Below, in pieces: positions 45,718 to 58,408 of a stretch of DNA of 64,000 nt. Position 1 is the stretch's first letter. Each line of letters opens with the position of its first letter. The position numbers and the translations under genes were made by a program. The DNA comes from Solen grandis (lineage: Eukaryota; Mollusca; Bivalvia; Adapedonta; Solenidae), in assembly GCA_021229015.1 (NCBI GenBank), contig CM037777.1, forward strand, positions 59,730,642 to 59,794,641, given 5' to 3'. The notes under the pieces were generated by a model, which saw nothing but the letters and a program-made list of their open reading frames with translations, did no database searches and had not been told where the DNA came from.

Positions 45718-45937
45718 CCATATCGAGGTAGTCGGCGACGGGATCCACACCGCAGTCGGCCACCTGGTGCTCCCTGAACTCCTCCCACAAGCAGTCCACA
45801 AAGGCGTGGTGCATGAAGAACACAGGGTCGTAGGGAGCAGTGCGTACCGCACCCATATCTCCACCCACCCACCTGTGAACGTTGTTGTGGAATTGTTCCA
45901 GAGTATTCCTGTTCCTGCCACTTGGAAACGAGATGTT
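45718..45937 (-). CDS. Tyrosinase exon 7: copper site B
   Basis: Acceptor GTTGACAG, donor GTCAGA (weak). Encodes NTLEQFHNNVHRWVGGDMG and PVFFMHHAFVDCLWEEF with the three CuB histidines. Ends in phase 1, so the protein must continue. Confidence 0.92.
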
Positions 45938-48900
45938 CTGTCAACATTATCAATATATTTTGTTGATTTTTTTATCTTTTTTTTTTTTTTTTTTATATAT
46001 ATATATTTTTGGAGCGGATTACTGCGATATAAACAAAAAATCATATTAAATAATTTTACAGGAAAAATTCTCAAATATAAGTCATCATTAGTACATGTAT
46101 TACAGTGTCCTATTCATTATTCTTCATTATTAATTTACTTACCGGTATTCTCATTATTCTCATTATTTTATTAAAATCATTATCATTTTTATCACTATAA
46201 TTAACACTAGCTTTATTATAAAACTGTAATTGAAGTAATGATAGTAGTACCGTTATTATTACAACAGGTGTTGTATGCCATATGCATTTAAACCCGATGG
46301 ATGTCAACGATAATCAGACTGATCGAACCGTGCATAGAATATAATAGAAGCATACATTTATACAATGTTACGACCTCCGTAATCAAGTGATGTCAGATTC
46401 CGTTCCTTACTATGTATATAATACAGTATAGAGGGACAAAAATCGTAATTCTGCGATTCTAGTGCCAGTAGAGGTGGTCTGGTTTCTAGACATCGTCGAA
46501 ACCCAAAGTACATATTCCGCTATTCCTTCCGTATATACCGTGGAATTTTCAACTGGCAAAACTATAAATCAGCTACTTACTGACCAATGAAATCATACAT
46601 AGTATTTTGAATACTCTTCATTGTTACAAAATCAAAAGCTGAAATCTGAACATCTATATGTAGCAGTTTCGTTGGTTAAATGATCTGTGTTGTATCCACC
46701 ATGGATAAATTGAATTGCCTGATTATAATTCATGTGTAGGAAGTATGAAATTTTACTAATCAAATAACCCGTGGTCGATTAAGAAGCAAAAAATGGGTTC
46801 TGACAATGTTTTCTGGGTTGAATGTAAAAAACAAATGAAAGATATTGATCCTGAAAATAATGGTCTTAAAAGAAAGGTGGCCATAAAATAAAGCTGGTAT
46901 TCACACAAAGTTCTATCGTATTACTAACCCGGTGTTGACACTGCGTCATCATGTTCTCTTTGTCTGTCTTGGAAATCAAGCGGCTGACAGCGCCATATTG
47001 CCTCTCCAACATTCCCTGTGACGTCACAAAGCCTGCAAATGGACCTGGAAAGATATGGGAGATTAGGAGAACTACTTTCAATAGTTTAAATCAAGTTTCA
47101 ACCTCTGACTAAACCAAAGGGACAGGATATTGCGTTGGTTCGAGATGACACTTCCCGTACACATAATCTACATGATGGTGTAAAATTTCACACATTGTAC
47201 AATGGGGTTGTAACTTGTAAACATACACATGGGATTTTGTACCAGTCACCGATTAGTCAGTTTCTTATGCGAATTTCACTGAGTATTACCGAATGTTTTA
47301 TATTATATACTAAAAGTCACTTTACCGATGACCACCTCCCCGCCGCCATTGCCAAAGAACGTATCGGTCCAGATGAGAGAGTTGACCGGGTTGTCCATTT
47401 CGAAGTCCATGGTGTTGTCCCAGTAGGGGAGGCTCACACTTGGGTCCACGGATCGTAGGGCCTCCTCGTAACTGAAGAAACACGTCACGATCTATATGCG
47501 TACATATTTGGCACGAGGGTCCTACAAAAAGTTCTGCCATTGTGTTCGGATTTCTTAAGGGCTACGTTTTTATCAAATTTTGTTTATTACAGACCTGCAA
47601 CGTATGTCTTTAGTATTTAATGAGGACACTGATAAATTGCGCTGGCTGACAGGAGATCTTATTGACTTAATTTCTTTTCAGAAAATCTTTTTTAAAGCCT
47701 TGAAGATATTAAAGTCACAGAGATTCAAGCAAGTGGAATAAAGATAACGATTTACAACTTTAACGTTTTCCGACGCCAAAAAGACTCAATAACCTCGTAC
47801 ATGTCATGTATAAGATGGGCTTCTGATCATCATTTGCTTGGACGTTTCTTGTTGTAAACAATTTCTTCAGTAGTATTCATGTAGAATTATCCATTGACTA
47901 TTTGACCAGATGGACAAGGCACTTGAACGACTGGTTTACTAATTTTTCGGCGTAGCTGTATAATTTCGATTTCAACTCGCATCTTAAACCAATCAAATGT
48001 ACGCTAACAGCGGTAAATAATTCTAAGCTGAATAAAAGGACTCCTGTTATTGGTTAACGCATCATTATGGACTATAAAATTACTGTAAATAAGGGGTGCA
48101 GCTTGTATATATCATTCAGCTTGGTGTTATTACTTTTCTTTTTGATGTAAACATGAAAGTGATTTCAGTAAGTTAAATACAATCCTTTTCCATCAATTAA
48201 GGAATGCTACTTTGTGAAAATGATTTAAAACAACAAAAAAGAATCCACCGTGTTATGACATGAAACCCCTTAATTACTATGTATATTGAATTCTTCCAGC
48301 CTGCCGAGATGCTCTCATTGAAAATTAATTCGCCAAAACCAAAACAATTAATAACGCTTTTATATCATAATTGTCATATGCAATAATGATATGAACAAAT
48401 ATCAAACAAGCCTATTACAGATATAATTTTTTGTATTACCGTCTATAAATAAGTATATTTCATAGAAAAAATACTGAACTATTTCTAGAGCGTACTTAAT
48501 TTGTTGTGCGTCGGTCTTTCGCGCGCTTTTCCTCGGAATGTTCTAGAAGACTGGAAATCTCGTTTTTCTTTCATCCTACCCCGAATATCTTTTTTAAAGA
48601 TATTTCTTGTTTTAATCTTTTCATTTTCATTGCTTATTATCACCTGTTCTCTTTTGCTAAAACCAATCTCATTAAAATCATATCCTAATTTGCACCTCCA
48701 CTAGGATCTGACAACATCGCATTAGGGGTCACATCAGATTGACCTTTTCAGTAATTTATATGCATAAACAAGGGCTCGATTTTAAATCAATTAAATAGCG
48801 TGTTTCTAAGACTTCGGTAAAACATTTTTCACAAGTTGAGAAAATGTGCAACTTGACCGGGACTCGATCCCGGGGCCTTTTGCTTACAGGACGAATGTTC

Positions 48901-51900
48901 TACCGAATGAGCTACCGCTCTACCGCAAGAGCAAACCGGCCGCTTAGACATCTTTCTACACTATTGCCAGATTGATGCGGTTACTTCCCCCTGATATACC
49001 GAACGATTCTGTAGCCGCCGATTTGATTGGCTTATACAAAAGTAAATCTGAGGCGACCCTCTATACGATGTGGTCAGATCCAGTTAGCATACTGAATCTG
49101 ATTTTAATGAGATTGAGCTAAAAAAAATGAACATCCAGGTTTCGTCACCTGTTAGACAATTTTATATACTAGTACTTGTATTAGCGGTCAACCTGCATTA
49201 AGCGCCAGTTTTGATAAATTCCAAAACAATCATCCGACAAAGACTGCAAAGGAATTATGTGTAAATTCTCGTATAATCGGACCTCTGGTCGGTGAAAAGT
49301 ACTGGTCCAACATGCTGAGTAGGATGTAGCAATTACATTGTATTCCTAGTTTACTGCAAAGAAATTATTAAAGAAAATTATACTTTATAGCGTGATTTAG
49401 CAGCGCAGTTGAGCTTTTATGAACTTAAAAAGTCTCGGAAAAGAAAAAGAATTTGGCAAGAAAGGCATTAAACTGAACATTACAGTGTGAGGAAGGCCCG
49501 GTGCCAGGGCAGGAAGGCAGGTCCCCCGTGAGCATCGCGAGACGCCTCTCTGTGCACGCTAGCAAAAGACGCCAAAACACCGTCCTGTAAAGAGAGAATT
49601 ATACCATTGTACCACACCCTGACGTCATAAGCAAATCTCTCTGGAAAAAGGCTTGGTGACACGATTGAGCTGAACCCGTGTTTAGCAGCCATACTAAGCA
49701 GAAAGCCAACAAGTTTCAATAAGCCACATTTCTTATTCCGTAAATAAAAATACCAGTTATTCATATTAATAACCACTTGTTCATACCGTTAACTGCTCGC
49801 TTAAGACAGGTTTTGGAATGTTGTTGCTGTTGTTTTTCACCCCAGATGAAATACTTTTGGATTTTCACAATTATATATTATTCAACTTATTTGTTTTAGA
49901 AGGCTGAGAGTTAATAGTGATTGATGGGTTGCGTTATTTTGGCGAAATGTATAACGCTTCACAATGTCTGTGCCAGTTTAAAACAACAACTTAAAAATTG
50001 TATTTAAGGTCATAAATTGTCATAACCGTACAGGGAAAATAAAATTAAATACTACAAAAAAGTTTATTCACATATACGATCGATGGTCAAAATATATGGT
50101 TAGTTAGATAAAAAAAATTTTGAAGAAATGCAGGAAATATATAATCATGAAAATATAAAACATTATCTTTTATGATGAATGATCAAAGTATTCGATCATG
50201 AATACCTGTCAGTCTTTTCTACATGGAGTAAGAAAATTATCCAAAAATGTAAAAAAGTCACGTGGTCCCAAACCTGATAAAGTTGTTGGACAGCGGCGTG
50301 GTATCTTGACCTTTGAACCGGAGTCAGAGTTCGATACTCCTGTCGAATCCGGTACCCCGACGGTGGTTGTAGATTACTGCGTATTCGAAGGGACCTCATC
50401 AACCGTCGGTCTCGACGGACAGCCCTCGCCAGGACCGGGGGTTCGAACGTCCACAACAACTGCGATAGGAAGGAAGGCGATAACGTTACCATCACTTGTA
50501 AAATGTAATAGACACATCTTTTGTTCATTGTGGCATTTCCACGACGTGTATGTGACATCATTTTAAGCAGCACCTATATCACATTGTATATCTTCATCAA
50601 ATTTTAAATATTAGTTATCGTTTGTATTTTAAATTTTATGGAATTTATCGCAAGTGGCTAAAATAAAATCCATATTTTTTTTAACATAACGATAATTACA
50701 GTATGTCACGTACGCCATTCAGCGTTGCCTTTGACCTCGTATGAATCGCCTCAGATTAAGTTTCAGTTTCAGTTTTATTTCATTAAGTGTTACTGGATTT
50801 ATTTATATTTTAAGCTAACAATAAACGACATAATCATTCACCGCCGCAACAAGCTCCGCCCATATTTTTCCTTATCATTACATCACGGTTCATTTTTCAA
50901 ATTTTGAACGAGATGCAAGCATTTCATTGGAAGATCCAGTAGAACAAACTATGATGGGATTTATCGGTATCGGTATGGAAAATTGTTCCCTAAACGTAGG
51001 CTTTAATGATTCTAAATATATTGTCAAAATGTACATTTTCCTAACATTTGGGGAAAACCATGTGTAGGGCACAATTTTCCGCTTCGCATGCACTGTATCC
51101 CACTGAAATGGATGAAGAAATTTAAAAAAAAAGAATCTTCTCCGAATCAAAGCAAAAGATGCTGCTTGCGACATTGTAAAATGACGTTACATACCACGTG
51201 ATCAGTATGGCTACTCTTTAACGATTATGCCTATAGAATGATCACATTATTCGCGGCAATATGCACAAAAAAGTTTTACTGTGTATCTTTATATATTCTG
51301 ACAAATTTGTATATATGATGATGATGACGAAGATAATTATGATGGCGATGATGAAAGATATGCTTACTTCTTGGATGCAGGCAACCTGGCTGGAAGTTTT
51401 TGGAATCGGCTGGCCCTCAAAACTTTCGAAGCACGCTTCAATTGGTGGAGGTACACTCATAATGACAGTATCTCTCGGATGACCCTTCAGTCCCAGGTCA
51501 ATTTGTTCTATAACCGGACCGCTGATCTCTAGGGGAAGAGAAATTTAGACCAAACGATTCAAACTCTACAGCGTGTAGTGTATGTATGTGATGAATAATA
51601 CCTAATTTAGAAGTCACCCTAAATTTGCAGCCAATCAGAATCTCTGAAAATTCAAATTCAACAGCGATTTATTTCAATAGAGCACTTTTCTTTTTTTCTA
51701 TGTTACCATGTACAAAATAGATCGATCTATGTGACGAAATCAACTGTTTGTCATGGATTTAGGGTGACTTTTATACCGGATAGAATCTGACAAGATTCTT
51801 CTCCGAACAACAGAAGACAATTCTTGCTACGCTCGCTACAGCCTTCTATTGCCTGTGAGAAATGTCTGATTTTACTATATCTTAGGATACGCTGAGAAAC

Positions 51901-52677
51901 TTTGACAGAGAGACTAACTACATGATAAAAAAGAGATGAGTGTTGATCTCGATAGAGGGAAAGGTCATACGACACACTTTCCTGCAACTCAATTTACGAG
52001 TAGTAAGTCAGCAGAACATTGCAAACTCGCTCTTTGTTTCATGATAATTTCAGTCAGTGCTTTTAGCGCTTTGATTTGTTTCATTAAAGTCCAGAGTGCG
52101 GTACCATATATAAATTGCATGCCCAAATTTCAGTATGTACTTGACAGACTGTTGAGCGCTGAGTGATACAATGCAGTGAAAACGGCCGTGGTAATTATGC
52201 AAATCATGTCTGCTTTTGATTGACCAATACGTAAGATGACTACTGCAGTGTAAAAATATGTTCATCACAAACAACTTCGGAAACCTTTCATTTTCATTTC
52301 ATCCAAATCATTTCATTTCTCTAAACCTACATTTCTTGAGGTGAATTTCATAATTTTCGCTAAGCCAATTATTTGATACCAGGATTGCATTTCACGCGTG
52401 AAGTAGACTTTACATAAATGACACCAGGGTTCATTAAAGTGATGGCTTACTTTACTTCTTCTATGTCAGCGCTCTGGGGAAGAAGACACTTGAAATGCTT
52501 AATATTGGGATGGAAGATATATAGTATGATAAACATTGTAAAACTTTTATGTATCTGTTTGAAACCTTATTTCTCCCTTTTGGTAAGACTGAAAGTGTAG
52601 TAATTTTTTTTTTATTATTATTAAGTGATTGACTGGCTGATTGATTAATTGATTGGTTAATTAATTTATTTATTCAC

Positions 52678-52724
<47 letters not shown>

Positions 52725-55105
52725 CCAAGTCATAATTTAATTCAATACAATTGTGTGAAATCTATTATTATTAATTAAATAAAAAAAAATTTTAATTAAT
52801 TAATTTAAAGGATGTCGCCATGTAATGATACCACATGGGTCTAATGACCTTCTGGTTTATTGAAATAAAAATCTTGAATCTTGAATCTAATATTCATTGA
52901 ATATGTACTGGAAATGTTTAAGGTTCTTTAACTCTAATGCATGATATTTAGGACGTTTCAACGGGTAAGCAATGATTTAAATTTTGATAAAAGTATGTAC
53001 TTTTAATATTCTCTTTTATTTTCAGTAGAATGATAAAGGAAACTCCAAATTTATTTTGATATATTAATAATGTATTAAGAATGCAGTTTTCCAATTATTG
53101 AATGCTTTGAATTTTTCCCCAACTAATTTTAGCAAACAGTGATCTTTTACCATAAGCTAAATATCTAAAACGAGCATGGTGACCCTCTTATCTTTTAGTT
53201 ATAGTCTGAAGTACTTATATGCAAAATTTTAGAAAATTGTGTCCGTTGAAAGAGAGAGAGAGAGAGAGAGAGAAAGAAAAGACTTTCAGAATTACCACAA
53301 AAAAAGTATCATATACCAACAATATGATACATCAGACAAACAATTATAGTACAAAACAGCGGCAATTTAAACTTTGGTATTCTTTATTTTTTGAATGCTA
53401 CCGGTATGTCCCGGTTGGCGCCGAAAAACAAATAGGACCAAAAGTGCAAAACACACACACACACACACACACACAATAATAAAATAATAAAATAAAATAA
53501 AATGCGTATATTATCTACAAAAAGCTAAACATAGAAACAAAACTAAGAAGAAAAGACTCATTTGTTTTACATTGTACACGTACTTTTTTTTACATAATCA
53601 TAGCTCAAAATGTGTGTGTTTGTTTTTCAACACAGTTTATAAACACACCGAATCTCTTTTAAAGTGTTTTGTTTTTCAAATAGTATAAGTATGATTATAG
53701 GACTTGCTTCAAACTTTGCAGCGTTTTATTGTTCAATAAATATACGAAAACTTTTACCACGGCGGTTATAATTCAATCATCAACAAGTTAAACTTATTTA
53801 TTTTATGTCGATTGGGAAACAAGTTCTTACAACTTATACTAATCCCTCTCGACGGTTCTTGAGTTGGACCAGTACTTTGCGCCTGGGAAGGTCATGAATA
53901 ATTCTTGCCTCCAACGGGGTTCGAACCCACAACCTTCGGATCCTTAATCGGATACGTTACCACTGGCCCACGATGCCCTCGATATCATCAATAAGTGAAG
54001 AAAATATAAACGTCATTTTACCTTGATGTACGAGTCTAAAATATTTAAAAAAAAAAAAAATAAACAAATTTCTTTCATAATATGATTTTAGTGGAACAGA
54101 AATAATGGCCAGGGGGGGAATAATAAAAAATGACCATACTGGGATTCGAACCCACAACCCTGAGTTTCAAAGCAGTTGATAGAAATTTTATCACACTTCA
54201 ACAGGTCACTTCCCTCCAAAATGAGACAAAGACCTACGTAAATCAGCGAGCAATATCCGAAAACCTAATCTAGAATTTATACCGTGTTCAATGGGAAATA
54301 AATATGCGTTTGAGATTTTCCCCCAGTCGCTGATTGGTCAATTTATATCAGCATATTAAACCGGGTATTGTCGATCCTCTGATGAAATGGTCTATTGGAG
54401 TTCCAGAACCTGAAAGATTACGATTTCAAGCAACTCGCCTGATACGTTCAATACACAGTGAGTACTAAGTTATATCCTCTTTGATGCAAACACATTATGA
54501 AAAACAAAACATGCCATTAAGGTATTCCATTACACATAACATTGTGATCATGGTCTTTTCATGGTAAATGCAAGTCTTTATAGACTACAGAGCCTATAAC
54601 TCCAAGTCAATGGATGCTTGCATATGCACTGGTCTTTTTAAGCATGTGAGGACCATGATTATAATTTAATGATGGAATACCTTAAAGCAAATTTAGCAAG
54701 TTATGTTTGAGATATAATCACGACTATTCATTCGCGGATTTAGTGCATAGATATGGATGGTTTTAAAAGGTATGAATTCGAATAGTTTTGTCCATAATTT
54801 GTTTCATTTTTCAGAAGGAAATATTCCTCGAAAAATATCCACCATAATGACTTACTTAGGTCGTGTATTTCCTCTACAGTCCGGGTAAGCAGGTTCAGTG
54901 TGTCGGAGATGTTATGCAAGTAACTGTTACACTCTCCATTGCCGAAACTCATTCCCGACAGAACTCTCATCTCCTCCTTCACCCCACGCAGCTGTCGGGC
55001 AAGCCACTTAATATGTCTATCGGGAATAAAATCATGCCGACGAGTGAGACATAACGCCGGGTTTGCCGACAAAAATAGAAATGAAAACACGCAAAAAGCC
55101 CTCAT
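45718..55105 (-). CDS. Secreted tyrosinase (type-3 copper phenol oxidase), C-terminal exon(s) not found
   Basis: Exons in coding order: 55105-54856, 51528-51368, 50459-50274, 49584-49484, 47471-47326, 47044-46929, 45937-45718. All junctions keep frame. Residues 1-20 form a signal peptide (MRAFCVFSFLFLSANPALC). CuA ligands: SVHREAS, DAHGG, PWHR. CuB ligands: FHNNVH and FMHHAFVD. Between them come SLPYWDNTMDFEM, VIGPFAGF and RWVGGDMGAV. Tyrosinases oxidise phenols and catechols to quinones; secreted molluscan forms are linked to shell periostracum and matrix cross-linking, and to pigment. The last exon leaves in phase 1 after DYLDM, so more C-terminal sequence is required but none was recognised between the 44.2-kb gap and here. 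About 330 residues are covered. Confidence 0.92.
46929..47044 (-). CDS. Tyrosinase exon 6
   Basis: Acceptor CTTTCCAG, donor GTTAGT. Encodes GPFAGFVTSQGMLERQYG up to CQHR, in phase with both neighbours. Confidence 0.9.
47326..47471 (-). CDS. Tyrosinase exon 5
   Basis: Acceptor TTCTTCAG, donor GTAAAG. Encodes YEEALRSVDPSVSLPYWDN and SLIWTDTFFGNGGGEVVI; LPYWD is family-diagnostic. Confidence 0.92.
47472..49483. other. Tyrosinase intron 4 with a tRNA-like insertion
   Basis: No exon. 48852-48945, read on the minus strand, has an A-box-like TAGCTCATTCGGTAGAAC and a perfect stem CCGGGATCGAGTCCCGG: a tRNA-derived SINE head. TTTTTCGGCGTAGCTGTATA at 47942-47961 is shared with two other sites. Confidence 0.5.
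49484..49584 (-). CDS. Tyrosinase exon 4: copper site A
   Basis: Acceptor TTTACAG, donor GTAATG. Encodes FASVHREASRDAHGG and FLPWHRAFLTL with the three CuA histidines. Confidence 0.92.
50274..50459 (-). CDS. Tyrosinase exon 3
   Basis: 186 bases, phase 0-0. Encodes LLWTFEPP and RIRQEYRTLTPVQRSRY, the conserved R-x-R-x-E-Y-R helix that precedes copper site A. Confidence 0.88.
51368..51528 (-). CDS. Tyrosinase exon 2
   Basis: Acceptor CCCCTAG and donor GTAAGC. Encodes SVPPPIEACFESFEG and VACIQE, the Cys-containing segment ahead of the catalytic core in molluscan tyrosinases. Confidence 0.85.
51590..54480. other. Tyrosinase intron 1 with simple repeats and SINE
   Basis: (CT)n at 52676-52722, (GA)n at 53249-53275, (AC)n at 53450-53475. 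A short inverted pair, TTTAGAAGTCACCCTAAAT (51605-51623) and ATTTAGGGTGACTTTTA (51757-51773), brackets 150 bases. A further inverted tRNA-like scrap lies at 54140-54165. Confidence 0.55.
53779..53988 (-). mobile_element. tRNA-derived SINE sharing the family B tail
   Basis: Minus strand: head GGGCCAGTGGTAACG and B box GTGGGTTCGAACCCCG; tail related to AACTTGTTTCC...AATAAATAAGTTTAAC as at 44740-44772. The same tail with a different tRNA head suggests head exchange. A tail-only fragment lies at 63655-63735. Confidence 0.7.
54517..54685. mobile_element. Short MITE with TTAAGGTATTCCA ends
   Basis: TTAAGGTATTCCATTA at the left and GATGGAATACCTTAA at the right, with the inversion continuing to ATCATGGTC / GACCATGAT. 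169 bp, TTAA at both edges, inside tyrosinase intron 1. Confidence 0.7.
54856..55105 (-). CDS. Tyrosinase exon 1: start codon and signal peptide
   Basis: ATG at 55105-55103, chosen because the frame upstream has no earlier ATG and the hydrophobic leader begins at once. A at -3 gives a good context. A two-codon upstream frame (ATG GAT TGA, 55116-55108) ends two bases before it. Donor GTAAGT. The mature part carries a Leu-rich helix (LNLLTRTVEEIHDL). Confidence 0.85.
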
Positions 55106-55579
55106 TTTCAATCCATGGAGTAATCTACGTGCCTTCGTGACCTTTTGCTATGCTCAAAGTGTTGGAATGTAGAACTTTTCAACACCTTTGTACAAATAAA
55201 GACTGTAGACGGTCTAAACAAAGATACTTCGGTACCCGGTCCAAGCCGTCCGTCTGCAAAGGCTACTTCCGGCGTAATGAGACTTCAACTCCAAAAGTAC
55301 GTCGGATTTGAGCGTTTCACGGAACCTGGACCACAAATTATTTACGCCTATTTTCCACCAAAGAAACGTTTATTTCCTTATCTTAATATCCTAGATGTTG
55401 TATTTCCACCAGAACAATTCCAAGTGTATAGAGATTATCAAAATCGCCACATGGTGCGAGTTTATTACGGTGTATATATGATTATGTATATTTTGAGCTT
55501 CTTATGAGCAACAGCCGACTGTATCCAATGACAACGGATTTATAACCATTTTTTACTGAAATGAATACTTCTTCGCTAT
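55106..55579. promoter_or_regulatory. Upstream region of the tyrosinase gene
   Basis: A promoter is expected here on the minus strand. No clear TATA box was seen; an AT-rich TTTATTTG lies about 80 bases before the ATG. A 120-codon plus-strand frame (55145-55507) has no recognised homology and is not called a gene. Confidence 0.3.
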
Positions 55580-55720
55580 TTTTTGTTTGTTGGGTTTAGT
55601 ACTTCAGGCAGACTACCTGAGACAAGATATAGTTCACGCAGTATCACGGTCGGGGATCGAGTCAACGACCACCCGCTCCCGAGGTGGATGCTTTAACCGC
55701 TCGGCCACCAGGGACGGAAA
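55580..55720 (-). repeat. SINE family A, internally deleted
   Basis: Keeps the head (plus-strand CGGTCGGGGATCGAGTCAACG to CTCGGCCACCAGGGACGG) and the end TTGTTGGGTTTAGTACTTC. The middle is mostly missing. Confidence 0.65.
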
Positions 55721-56069
55721 ACGCATTTATGCATTTATTAAAAAAAAAAATCTTTTATCGACCGAGTTGGTTTATAATGACGTCACAGATACTTGACTAT
55801 TCATGGTGCAAACAGGCAAGAGAATATGGGGGTAGGCGAAACATATATAGACATTTTGACGCAATGATTAACAGAGAAGACCAAGTTCGTACTGAGGGCT
55901 GAGAGAATAAAACATGTAGACGGTTTGCTTGAACTCAATTTTTATTCAGCAAAACATAAAAAATGTCATTTTCCTTAATAACAACGACAGTGGTAACAAC
56001 AATGTAGGTAAAGTACGACGTACAATGAGAAAATCACGATGAATATACATGTACATGTATACATGTAGT

Positions 56070-56490
56070 ATTTGTTCATTTAACGTTCCATCGACATTAT
56101 TTCAGTCATTTATGAACTGTATGAGACAGAAATAATGCTGCTGCCTATCTACTGTAAAATCATTCATTTTCGTTAACATTAAAGTTCACTGATTGTGTAC
56201 GTGGGTTCATCTATTACGAATTCATGTTGCAGAAAACGTTTGTTTATGAAAATGACCGCGTTTCGTGGGGTTTAATATTCGTTGATAAAACCCCCCACGA
56301 AATCTAAGAATGTCAGTGTCCCACGAAAACTGGTGATTGCACAGGACTATCATACGCTGCAGTAAAGGTGGCCACAATTAGATATCCAGTCCAATTACTT
56401 TGAAACCTTAGGAAAGCAAAGCTACCGGCACTATTTTAACGACTTTGCTATGTCACTGCTTGGGATTTAAGTTCGAACCCCCCCCGGTTA
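56070..56490 (-). repeat. SINE family A copy split by another short repeat
   Basis: TTAACGTTCCATCGACATT and GAGACAGAAATAATGCTGC (56090-56145) resume with ACGCTGCAGTAAAGGTGGCC near 56355 and CGACTTTGCTATG. In between (about 56155-56340) lies a TTCGTGG/CCACGAA-rich AT sequence that looks like a separate small insertion. Confidence 0.5.
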
Positions 56491-57283
56491 CAAAACGAAC
56501 AAATTCATTATTCGTTTACCAGGACTGGTCGAAGCAATTGTTAACAGTCGATTTAATCATGATAAGTTGATACCGTTATTCGTCAGACGAAAATTATCGG
56601 TAATTCCCGGTAAACTTCGCAAGTCAATTATTTCATTTTATATTCTTAACGAATATTACCGAATTTTTACGAGAATCTACGATATGACCAGAATTTAAAC
56701 AAAAACGATCGATCCAATTATATATTTCTGAATACTGGCATTTAACATACAAATAATAAAAGAATTAAAAAACATAGAATAAATTAAAAAAAAAGAATGT
56801 AGCGTCCGAATTTTGCAGTTATTGGTTTTCGTAAGGAACTTATTTTTGATGATTTCGTGAGAGCATATCCATTTATACTAACCCCAATCCGCGAAAAACG
56901 TTTATGTAATAGACATCACATTTTAGCAAAGGTACCCGCGACTAAAATGTACCTAAGAACGGAATCAACGTAATTTAATGTCAACGATAAATAATGGTTT
57001 TACAGCATAAGAGTGTAGAATTACCAGAGAGCAAAATGAGGATTTCGAAGTTCTGACACGAATTGTCATTTTTTATTAACTTTAATGAAAAAAGGGGAAA
57101 AACAATTAGCAATAATTTAGCGCACTTATTTACGCTTTTTTCTGGATGAGATTTATACAAAATTGCAATGAACGCTACATGATTTGATATCTTATCTTAG
57201 TATTTTCTTGCATTAATATACGTCATTTCATGAAACATGCAATACAGGACCTATTATGTCTATATACACAATAAAATAATTCC

Positions 57284-57318
<35 letters not shown>

Positions 57319-57440
57319 TAGTTAGTTCTGGTAAAATTATACATGCCTTTGATAAATGATTGTTTAAAGTTTGTACAATATCTGATGGGATTATGGACGG
57401 GATTTTTTTGTCGGGCCTTTTTTTCACCGAAAGTAGATCA
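56491..57440. other. Intergenic DNA
   Basis: AT-rich, no gene seen. (TA)n(GA)n at 57285-57319. Confidence 0.4.
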
Positions 57441-57790
57441 AATGTCAATTTCAACTGCATAATAAAGAGGTCCGTCCGTCCACTTAAGCAACTGTTAAAA
57501 TACTGAATCAATCCAATGAAGCACATAGAAGTTATAGAAGATTAATTAAGGGGTGAATCTGTTAAAACGCTGCTTTTTTTAAGTAGGTCAAAGGTCAGGG
57601 TTACAAGGTCAACTGCATAATGTAAATGTTCATCCGCTTAAGCAAATGTCCAAAATATTGAAGCAATCCAATGAAGGACATAGACATTATAACCAATTGA
57701 ACCAATTAAAAAAGGTCACCCTGGGCGGACGCCCGACGCTCGACGCACGCAACGCCCGACGCACGCAACGCCCGACGCACGCCTGGACAT
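57441..57790. repeat. Tandem repeat units ending in a GCCCGACGCACGCAAC array
   Basis: Two related units (CAATCCAATGAAG(C/G)ACATAGA at 57509 and 57668). Then CGACGCACGCAACGCC is repeated at 57739-57785. Confidence 0.6.
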
Positions 57791-58408
57791 CATTAATTAA
57801 AAGGACAGAACTTTTCGTTGAATAGCCCGTCCATAAAAAGCAATCATACAGTTCCCATTTAAAGTAATAAATAAGTGTCTGTTTACAAGTTTCGCTGATA
57901 CAGCCTGTCATATTACTCTAGTAAAATACATAGAAATATGGATTTAATTAGATCTATATCAAAACAGGAGGGGTCAAGGGACATAAAATAAATGATAAAT
58001 GATAAATTAAACTTATCTTTTGTTTCTAGCCTATACCAACTATTCACCTATAAATAAAATCACCATCGTCGAACACCCACGGTCAATTCGTTTCGTGACC
58101 CTCCGTTCATCAACCGTGAGACTTTCAACTAGCAAATCGAAAATATCTAAGCCAATCTAAATGGCGTTTACATTTTGGACACGGCAGTTGTGGGGGTATA
58201 TGGCATATAGAATATTGGAAGTTACGATACACGCGTTCGGATTGGTTAAAGTCAGACAGTACAAGGTTATCCAAACGGATAATTGTATCAGCTTTTGATC
58301 TGAACAACAAACCGTTAGTGGGAAAAAAAGGCCGATGTACGAAGAAAAGCGTAATCAGCAGTCGTGGTTTTCGACGATAAGAATCACGAGCACTGTTTGT
58401 TTCAGTGT

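Noticed and set aside
45555..46074. Long Phe/Ser-rich minus-strand frames extending from the tyrosinase exon
   Set aside because: They run into the pyrimidine tract; a donor at 45717 ends the exon first.
48851..48945. Possible tRNA gene
   Set aside because: A and B boxes are visible, but the anticodon stem does not pair and the acceptor stem is missing; a SINE head is more likely.
55145..55507. 120-codon plus-strand frame upstream of tyrosinase
   Set aside because: No recognised homology; overlaps the expected promoter on the other strand. Could be revisited with transcript data.
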